Part shown: positions 56,733 through 64,000 of the stretch, one piece after another
Layout: every line of letters starts with the position of its first letter
Numbering within the stretch: the first letter of the stretch is position 1
Assembly: GCF_963855985.1 (NCBI RefSeq)
Contig: NC_087119.1
Coordinates: forward strand, 9,898,001 to 9,962,000
Source of the DNA: Ostrinia nubilalis
Lineage: Eukaryota > Arthropoda > Insecta > Lepidoptera > Crambidae
Direction: 5' to 3'
DNA length: 64,000 bases
The notes under the pieces: generated by a model
Seen by the model: only the letters and a program-made list of their open reading frames with translations
Databases searched by the model: none
What the model was told of the DNA's origin: nothing
Translations under genes and position numbers: made by a program

Positions 56733-58871
56733 GCAAAAAGCAAATCTAGTATGAAAATCATCAAACTTCTAATGCTCGTAACTCAGTTCAGACTGAGTTT
56801 AGAGGTATACATGTCATAGTAAGTTTGGTTTATTACACTATTTTGTAATCAAAAAACAAAGTTTGGTCGATGGCCGCGCGAAAAAAAAAAGACGCCAATT
56901 TCCGGCATTGTCTTTTGACAATACGATACAAATCCACAACGCATCTCTATGCGCTTAATCATAATCAGTGAATTTCGCATGCAAATCCCACTACAAATGA
57001 AAACGGAAACGTTACTACAATGATTTGATTGATAACACCCCACTTCAATTAATTATCGGATCAAATAACCAATTTAGAATCTAACACCTCTCGAAACTCA
57101 TTTCGGAGGGCTGTTACTGTCCAAACTAGAAAAGCCGAATATTATAATGGGAGGTTTGTGATTCCAGCGCGATTCAATTTTCTGTTAGGGATTGTAGTTT
57201 TAGAGTCAATCGGTTGTTTAAGAGGCTATAATGTTGTTTAAACCTGTTAAATTATTCGGTTATATTTAAAAAGAATTTTGATAGTAAATAGCGTATAAAA
57301 CTGTATAATTAGGTCAGTTTTATAACATAATTTTGCTAATAGCTGGTAACTAAAACTATACTTAATAGTAAATCTTAATGCCTAAGTGTTCTGGAGGCCT
57401 AGATTCGAGCGTGCTCGCTAAGTGCTAGTTGTTGTTAATAAAGTAGGTATTAGCTTCGTTTATGACTTAATGTTCTCAGTTGGAAATACTATAAACTTGA
57501 GAAAATATAAAAAGGTAACATGGTCATTTTTGTATTATTAAAAATCTCTTTCACAAGACGAACCTAGGCTTTACACCTAGGCTTAGAATACAAGCTTTTA
57601 ATAAGTTCTACTGTCTAACCGTTCACATTATGTCGATCATTGAAAACGGGAAATTAATCAGTGACGTTCCCCCTCTTTGTTTATTAGGTAAGCACTATTA
57701 TCTACCCTCAGTGCCTATCAATTCAAGTTGTTGAAGCACGTTTCGCCTACAACTTTGGTCAGCGGATTGAGGTTGCTTGAAGCAAGGTAACAAGCGGTGG
57801 GGTGCAGCTTCCTGCCAAATCCTCCGTCATTATTTGCAAGCTGCTTGTCTACGAAACAGGCGGATATTGTGCGTATAAATTCAAACCATTTTGCAAGAAC
57901 CATACCTAACTATTACAACTACTAGGTCTACTTAAGTAGCGACTTAGCTCCGGCTTCGCATGGTAACGATTAAAACAGCATTGAAATGCGTTGCCTAGTT
58001 TTAAATATCTCAGCGTACATGCAGAGGGAGCGACTTTCTTATACTATGTAGAGATGACTCCGAACGTAGGCATATTATTAACTAGCTACTTAACTAAGTA
58101 ACTTAACTTAAGTAACCTAATATCGACTTTTTGGTATGTTTCCAATAAAATAAAATGAAAATTTTTAGTAAAGTCTTAAAACAGGAATTCGTGTTATTTT
58201 GTCTCAAAAGCCTAACTTATTCATAAAACAAGCCCTATAACCACACCATGCAACAGCTTGCCATATTTTCTCCCACACACTGACATGAATTTATGTCTCA
58301 ACAAGCGCTTTATGCCCAGTCATGGGAATGCTTTGACAGTCCCCACAGATACAGTAATGCGGGTAGGAGAGTGCGTCTGTGACAAAGGTCCGAATCAGCG
58401 TCATTAACGGACGACACGTTTACGTAGACCGCAACGCGGATGTAAAATCGCACTGAATTCGGCTACACACGTCGCACAGTAATTATCTGGATACACTGAC
58501 GCCCTCCCGTAATTCTGACTAACAGCCGTGAATGTGTCACCTTAGCGCGCTACAAACACGTCAAAATGAGTGGAAACGGAATAGTAATTATGAAATAATT
58601 ACTGTTAAAGAGACAATTAAAAAAAGTTTGAATAATATTAAAATAGAGACTGACAATTTATGTGATTAGTGACACAATTTTTTTAAGCTTCATTTTCTCC
58701 ATTCATTCACTACGCATAAAATGTCTCTCAAGATACACTTCAATAATTCCCAGTGAACTAACTAACACTCGTGAATGTGTTATGTACACTGCAAACACGT
58801 CAAAATTAGTGGAAACAGCATAATAATGTTTAAATGAAGACTCAATTTAAACAGTCCTTTCGGTGATTAAT

Positions 58872-59133
58872 AAATAATAATAAATATCCTTGGACATTTT
58901 ACACTGCGCCTCTAGTCCCAAACTAAGCAAAGCTTGTACTATGGGTACTAGACGACGGGATAAACATACTTAAATACTTTTTCTTTTTTGTAAATACATA
59001 CATATTATACATAGAAAACACCCAGACCCGTCACAGAAATTAAAATTCATCATTTCAATTTCTACCCGGCCGGGAATCGAACCCGGGACCTCTCGGCACA
59101 GTAGTCCGTTCTGAACCACTACACCAAACGGCC
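58872..59133 (-). mobile_element. tRNA-derived SINE, full-length copy 2
   Basis: On the minus strand it starts GGCCGTTTGGTGTAGTGGTT (A box), continues to GGTTCGATTCCCGGCCGGGT (B box) and ends with AATGTCCAAGGATATTTA and an ATT-rich tail. GATTAAT flanks both sides (58865-58871 and 59134-59140), a perfect 7-bp target duplication. This is the reference copy of the family in the window. Confidence 0.9.
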
Positions 59134-59230
59134 GATTAATGACAATACGTTTATTTATTTAAAAGCTTTATTTTCTCCCCATTATCTTGTCTCTCAAGAG
59201 ACACTTCAATATTACCATTAGTGGAAACAG

Positions 59231-59449
59231 CATGTTTGTTTGCTTAAACGCGCTAATTTCAGGAACAACTGTTTCGATTTCAAAAATTATTTTTGTGTTG
59301 GATGGCCCATTTATCGAGGAAGGCTTCATTTAAGCTATAACTTCACCCTACAGCCGATAGGGGCGGAGCAGTAAAGAAAAATGTTACAAAAACGGGAAAT
59401 ATTATTCAAACTATTTTCTCGTGTACGAAGTCGCGGGCACAGCTAGTAA
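59231..59449 (+). repeat. Dispersed repeat X, second copy
   Basis: TGTTTGTTTGCTTAAACGCG, then CCTACAGCCGATAGGGGCGG, GTTACAAAAACGGGAAATAT and ACGAAGTCGCGGGCACAGCT followed by AG. Same block order as 5926-6150. It interrupts unit 3 of the tandem array. Confidence 0.65.
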
Positions 59450-60740
59450 ATAAATAAAGACTCAATGTAAAGTGTCCGTTCGGTGATTAGTGACAATACA
59501 TTTTGTGTATTTTAAAGATTTATTTTCTCTCATTATCTCAGTCTCTCAAGAGCCTCTCCAATTATTCCCAGCGAGTGGGAGTACCGAGCGAGAACTCGCC
59601 GATTCCTAATACTTTATCAATAACAGTTTGCGAGAATCCGAACGTGTCTTCGACAAATATCGGCTACGGAATCAAGAGCGTGAATAAAGAACGCTAGAAA
59701 GCGGAGTAATAAGATCCTTCGATTGTGGCAGGGATGTGACTAAACAATCGATTATTTCGTTTAAAAATCGATGTTTGGTACATTGTAGATTATATTCATC
59801 CGCATAAGATACGTTTGGATTTAATTATTTTTACTTTTCCCACAACTTTTGGGACCTACCCAATTATCATAATGAAAAATAATAATTTGTAACAGAATAA
59901 TATGCAGCCGAAAGAAAAAAGTGCATTATTTCAAATAATAGTGAAAAAAATCGATTTTCAATAATCGATTTACTTCCCACAACGTCACAACATTGCGGCG
60001 CGTTGAAATCAGTTCCATATTGAGTACGCCGTAGCTTGGGCCCTATATTTCTTGGGCCGCGTCACATAAACACAGGAAGGTAAGGCCGGCATAGATGGGA
60101 ACAAAACGAAAAGTATTGTGCACTGCACCCGGGGGCGGTTGGCTTGCTCTCGTGATTTCCCGGGAGGGCCGCCGTCACCACGTACGGACAAACACGGCAA
60201 TTGATCGTTAATTTATAATGAGCATTGTTTCCACGGGGTTGTGATGAAAATGGTTTGATTGTTGCCCTTTTCGGACAGCGTTTTTAATTAATTTAAACCA
60301 CACGGATGCTGATTTCCCTGGTAGGTATGCCTTATCACGAAGCAACAAGATCGAAAAATCGTTTCACTTACTAATAAGCCCCGGTCACATAATTATGGTA
60401 GCCATGCCCAAATGGGCAAATGCCCATGGCATGTTTACTCAGTGAATTCCAGAGGGAATAGTAGCATGAGGACTTTGCAGTTATATTAAGTAGGTACGTG
60501 TAAACGCATTGCACATTCATTTATTTGTTTACAAGTCCAAGATATGTAAGAAAAAATCTTACTGACTTGTATTTATTGATGGTTAAATAAAAATACTCTG
60601 GAACTAAGTGAATATTTACAGAAACTAATAAGTAAATATTTACGCCACTTTGATCTAGAGTCCACTGAAAAACTTATGATGAAAAATATTGACATAGTAG
60701 GTATTGAAAGATACTTAAGAGCTTTAGCACAGTAGCTTTG

Positions 60741-60858
60741 GGCTGGGTTGCACCATCTTACTTTAACTTTAACAAACATCAAAAATCTGTCGAGCTCCAT
60801 ACAAAAAGCACCAGTTATCGTCATAGTTACGGTTAAAGTTAGGTGGTGCAACTCGTCC
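60741..60858. mobile_element. GTTGCACC-ended MITE adjoining a SINE
   Basis: Begins GGCTGGGTTGCACCATCTTA, contains GAGCTCCATACAAAAAGCAC and ends GTTAGGTGGTGCAACTCGTC. The last bases run straight into SINE copy 3, so the junction overlaps. Confidence 0.75.
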
Positions 60859-60963
60859 CGTCAATTAAATCAAAATTAATCATTTCAATTTCTGCCCGGC
60901 TGGGGACGACCCCGGGACCTCTCGGCATAGTAGTCCGTTTCAAACCACTACATCAAACGGCCG
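60856..60963 (-). mobile_element. tRNA-derived SINE, truncated copy 3
   Basis: Minus-strand copy keeping the head (GGCCGTTTGATGTAGTGGTT), a mutated B-box region and the body as far as the ATTTCTG-type segment; the tail is missing where the MITE begins. More diverged than copy 2. Confidence 0.75.
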
Positions 60964-61694
60964 ACAATCGTATGATATTATACAAGGCCAAATTATTTGA
61001 AAACGAACAACATTTTAAAAATTAAGTTAAAGTTAAGCAAATTCAGGTTGTTCTATTTGAACTACGACACGGTCGATCAAGAATGCCACTTGTGATGTTA
61101 ACGTCGATCTTAATAGTGTCTGCGGTCAGTCCAATTTACCTGATTAAATCGATAATTCCAATCATAGCTAACGAAGCGCAAATAGCGTCCGCCATTGAAT
61201 TGATATGTAATCATCACGCGGTTCTAACCACGTTTCGCTAAATGGCTGCATTCGGAAGCCGCAACGCAGTGCCATAGACGCTGGTTCAACAGCCAGCTTA
61301 TTTCAAGAAAATATTTTTGGTTTGAAATTATTTTTTGAGATATTGAGTGTTATGAGGATTACCTGTGAGAATTTTAATATTGATACCTACGTAAAATATG
61401 TAATTGAAACCTTTTCATATAAAATAGAAGCTATTAAGTAGTTTGATGAACTACTTATTAACAGTCAGAATAACTTTTTAAGATTATAATTTATTTAAGT
61501 ATCAATACAATTAATATACCCACATAGCTTTTGCCAAGATGTTTCGCTTCTTTCTAGCACAATCAATCAACAACCTTTCAAATTAATTTCACCATCACTT
61601 ACTTACTTTCTCGCAAAGGGTTATCAGAATAATAGACTTTAGGTACATTTTGCTGTAAAAAAATATCTTTATTTGTTTAGACTAATTAAATTAG

Positions 61695-61772
61695 TAGGTA
61701 CTTACAAATCGTCAAATGCAGGCTCTTAAGGAGCCTATGCATGTCTCATTTTTTGCCCTACCAGCGCTTCGA
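61695..61772 (-). repeat. Repeat 3' end shared with 33236-33320
   Basis: On the minus strand GAAGCGCTGGTAGGGCAAAA, ATGAGACATGCATAGGCTCC, TTAAGAG and TTTGACGATTTG match the plus strand at 33234-33310. The repeat ends directly before the foldback at 61779. Confidence 0.5.
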
Positions 61773-61778
61773 GACAAA

Positions 61779-62833
61779 TAGTCCAGTCATTATAGTAAGT
61801 TCACCTCGGAATTCGAGATACCCAGCTGTAAGTCTGTAAATACGTGTATATTGACACCCTAAAAGTTGTCTCAAAACCTACATATGGTAGGGTGTAAGCA
61901 ACTATTAAATTTCAAGGTCAACGGTCACAAAAATCGGTATTTTGCGCGTTTTTTAGAAATATCTCATTTCCTATGGGTTTTTTGCTATTTGTATTTATTA
62001 TCAATATTGTAGAATACTAAATTCTCTACAAATTTTGCTTCAAAAATTTTTTTATACGGTGAACCGTTTTCGAGATAGAGGGCGGAGAGCGCGCGGTCAC
62101 TGCAGCACTTCAGGTCAACTTAAGCGCTAATTCCCGTGGGAATTTCGGGAATTCCTTGTTGTAAATAAGCTTTAAGTTTACTAAGGTACCTACATGCCAA
62201 ATTTCAAGCGTCTAACTTCCGTTAAGCGTTTAGATTTTTCATACAAAAGGATTTTCCCGCTAATTCCTGTTCCCGTGGGAATTCCTAAGTATACTATAAC
62301 CTGCCCAGGTGTATGAAGAATAATTGTACCAAGTTTCGTTAAAATCCGTCGAGTAGTTTTTGTTTCTATAAGGAACATACAGACGGACAGACAGACAAAA
62401 ATTTTACTGATTGCATTTTTGGCATCAGTATCGATCACTTATCACCCCCTGATAGTTATTTTGAAAATATATTTCATGTATAGAATTGACCTCTACAGAT
62501 TTATTATAAGTACTAGCGGCCGCCCTCTATCTCGAAAACGGTTCACCGTATAAAAAATTTTTTGAACAAAATTTGTAGAGAATTTAGTATTCTACAATAT
62601 TGATAATAAATACAAATAGCAAAAAACCCATAGGAAATGAGATATTTCCAAAAAAAGCGCAAAAAACCGATTTTTGTGACCTTTGACCTTAAAATTTAAT
62701 AGTTGCTTACACCCTACCATATGTAGGTTTTGAGACAACTTTAGGGTGTCAATATACAAGTATTTACAGACTTACAGCTGGGTATCTCGAATTCCGAGAT
62801 TCTTACCTAATTTAAGCTTAAATGACTGGACTA
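61779..62833. mobile_element. 1-kb foldback with 0.3-kb arms and TAGTCCAGTCATT ends
   Basis: The left arm (61781-62084) and right arm (62521-62831) pair from GTCCAGTCATT through TCTCGGAATTCGAGATACCC-like sequence, TAGGGTGTAAGCAACTATTA and CGGTGAACCGTTTTCGAGAT. Outer TA bases are the likely target duplication. The 436-bp loop includes CCCGTGGGAATTTCGGGAAT and ACAGACGGACAGACAGACAA, typical of LINE-like 3' ends, so it may hold an insertion. A short relative with the same ends is at 40806-40933. Confidence 0.85.
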
Positions 62834-64000
62834 AAACATTTGGCAAGTGCTGAGAAGGTTTAAAAATAAAAAAGTAGGAAGTTACAATACATTCAGAAGC
62901 AAGTTACTTACCACGCGTTCCCGTTGATAGAAGGTGGCCTTAAGACTCCCATCTATCATCATGTAAAATGGTTATTTACCACTTCACACTAAAATTTTCA
63001 TCATCAATTTTGTATCTTCTCACCCCAACATTTTGAAAGAAGAGAAAGATTAGTTAAAACGATTATGCACAAATACTGACATGCATATTATGATTGGCTG
63101 TACATTTCGGGCTCCACGGTTGAAATCCGTGCAATGGCTACTCAAACATGGTTGATAGAGCCGTAGCAACTGCACGCACCAAAACTACGGTACGAAGTGC
63201 AGTCGGTTGAACTGATTACGCGGTTCAATGACCGCGAGCATTGCAAAGGAAACTTTACCTTTAAAGTTTGATTCTAACACTGTCTACGAATACCAGTGAC
63301 ATGCCACAAAAGAACTGCTTATTAATTGAGAAAAAAGTGTTTGGGATGGTAACAAAATCTTCGTCACTAGTGTTAATAATTCTTTGTTGATTGAACCATT
63401 TACAAAGATACGTCAAGGTAAACACTCTAGGTTGCATTTAAGTAGTTGTAGTTATACATTTTAAAACCGAAATATGTACTTAGTTCTGTAATGTGTGAGA
63501 GTAAGGTGATGGAAAGAGGCAATGTATTTAGGAAGGAAATAGGTAGCAACGATGCGTAGCTGTGGAACTAAGATTAATACATTTTCCTGTTTAAATGTTT
63601 AAACAATTCTAGAAGCTTGAGATCGAAAAAGCCCTTTAAAAAGATCTCGTGATCACGAGTACATCCAATTACTTACCACAGCAGCTACCTCTATGATTAG
63701 ATTACTATCTGGTTCTGCCTATATAAAGTCATTCACAAGAACTCCTGTAATCCAGCTTTTACTGATGTCTAAGTCCTATAGAGGTTGTATTCAGCCTGTG
63801 TCGCCACTTTCATTGCACCCAACATGGACATATTGGATCTTCACCCAGCCTCAAAGGACCGTGACGCCAAAGCGTACGAAATTTCAATTTCCCAAATTGA
63901 GAGCAACTGAATTAATTGGTGACGTGAATGGCAATCATCAAAGCACAGATACTAAAACCTATCAAAGGATAGAGCAGCCAGACCCAAACAAAAGGCAGAT

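Larger units (their letters stand above)
55630..56896. mobile_element. 1.27-kb element of nested inverted repeats
   Basis: Outer arms 55630-55791 and 56736-56896 pair from GGCGTC and a poly(T)/poly(A) run inward through CGCGCGGCCATCGACCAAAC and TTACTATGGCATGTATACTT to CATACTAGATTTGCTTTT. Inside are a 141-bp tandem repeat (55879-56199) and two more hairpins (56291-56573 and 56576-56732). Partial pairing extends outside to CAATGCC (55610) and GGCATTG (56903). No coding capacity. Confidence 0.82.
58530..59575. repeat. Degenerate tandem array, two of its units split by insertions
   Basis: Unit 1 (about 58530-58757), unit 2 (about 58758-59215) and unit 3 (about 59216-59575) share, in order, ACACGTCAAAATKAGTGGAA, ACAGCAT, GAAGACTCAAT, TTCGGTGATTA, TGACAATA, TTTATTTTCTC, TCTCTCAAGA and TTCCCAG. 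Unit 1 lacks some blocks. Unit 2 is interrupted by a SINE, and unit 3 by repeat X, which hides the roughly 230-bp period. Confidence 0.7.
55329..64000. other. Ddr: Ddr intron 10 (incomplete)
   Basis: At least 8.7 kb without a kinase exon. Contents are the nested hairpin element, the interrupted tandem array, SINE and MITE copies and the 1-kb foldback. The parts 56897-58529, 59576-60740, 60964-61690 and 62834-64000 are AT-rich with nothing I can name. Confidence 0.6.

Noticed and set aside
1..64000. CRISPR arrays, operons, rRNA genes or bacterial defence systems
   Set aside because: None seen; intron-exon structure and repeat types show animal nuclear DNA.

Overview
The window is a piece of an AT-rich animal nuclear genome, almost certainly a moth or butterfly (Lepidoptera). 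Pointers are GT-AG introns, abundant GTAGGTACCTA-type tetramer runs, a tRNA-derived SINE and other dispersed repeats of lepidopteran style, BEL/Pao and Env-bearing LTR elements, and many short inverted-repeat (MITE) insertions. There are no operons, ribosome binding sites or CRISPR arrays.

Only one host gene is supported: a discoidin domain receptor tyrosine kinase (Ddr), on the + strand. Ten exons with matching splice phases lie at 4709-4996, 42485-42596, 44619-44850, 46620-46767, 46899-47087, 47166-47299, 47382-47589, 51388-51706, 52524-52627 and 55234-55328 (608 codons). They encode a signal peptide, a Thr-rich N-terminal spacer, the discoidin domain, the discoidin-like domain, a furin-like RKKR site, the transmembrane helix and a cytoplasmic juxtamembrane stretch. 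The kinase domain and stop codon are not in the window, and the 5' UTR exon is upstream or unseen. The first coding intron is 37.5 kb.

The rest is intron filled with mobile DNA. In order: a tandem duplication (3640-3897); a BEL/Pao retrotransposon with identical 349-bp LTRs and 5-bp target duplication that has lost its reverse transcriptase (8784-14014); a head-to-head MITE pair (15598-15839) and a Harbinger-like MITE (16150-16337); a 2.6-kb terminal-inverted-repeat element (18260-20892); an Env-bearing LTR element reduced to gag plus env relics, itself holding a 1.7-kb foldback and a THAP-domain fragment (20964-26150); two 0.52-kb copies of one repeat in opposite orientation (26799-27321, 31863-32382); a hAT-like MITE (33335-33620); further MITEs and SINEs; a three-level nest of hairpins (55630-56896); a tandem array in which two units were each split by a different insertion (58530-59575); and a foldback with 0.3-kb arms (61781-62831).

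I found no new multi-gene system. The items most worth checking are the RT-less yet young BEL copy with foreign sequence at its deletion junction, the gag-env deletion derivative with intact target duplication, the nested hairpin region, the interrupted tandem array, and a reading-frame conflict in the Ddr transmembrane exon. All homology calls are from reading the sequence; no database search was run.
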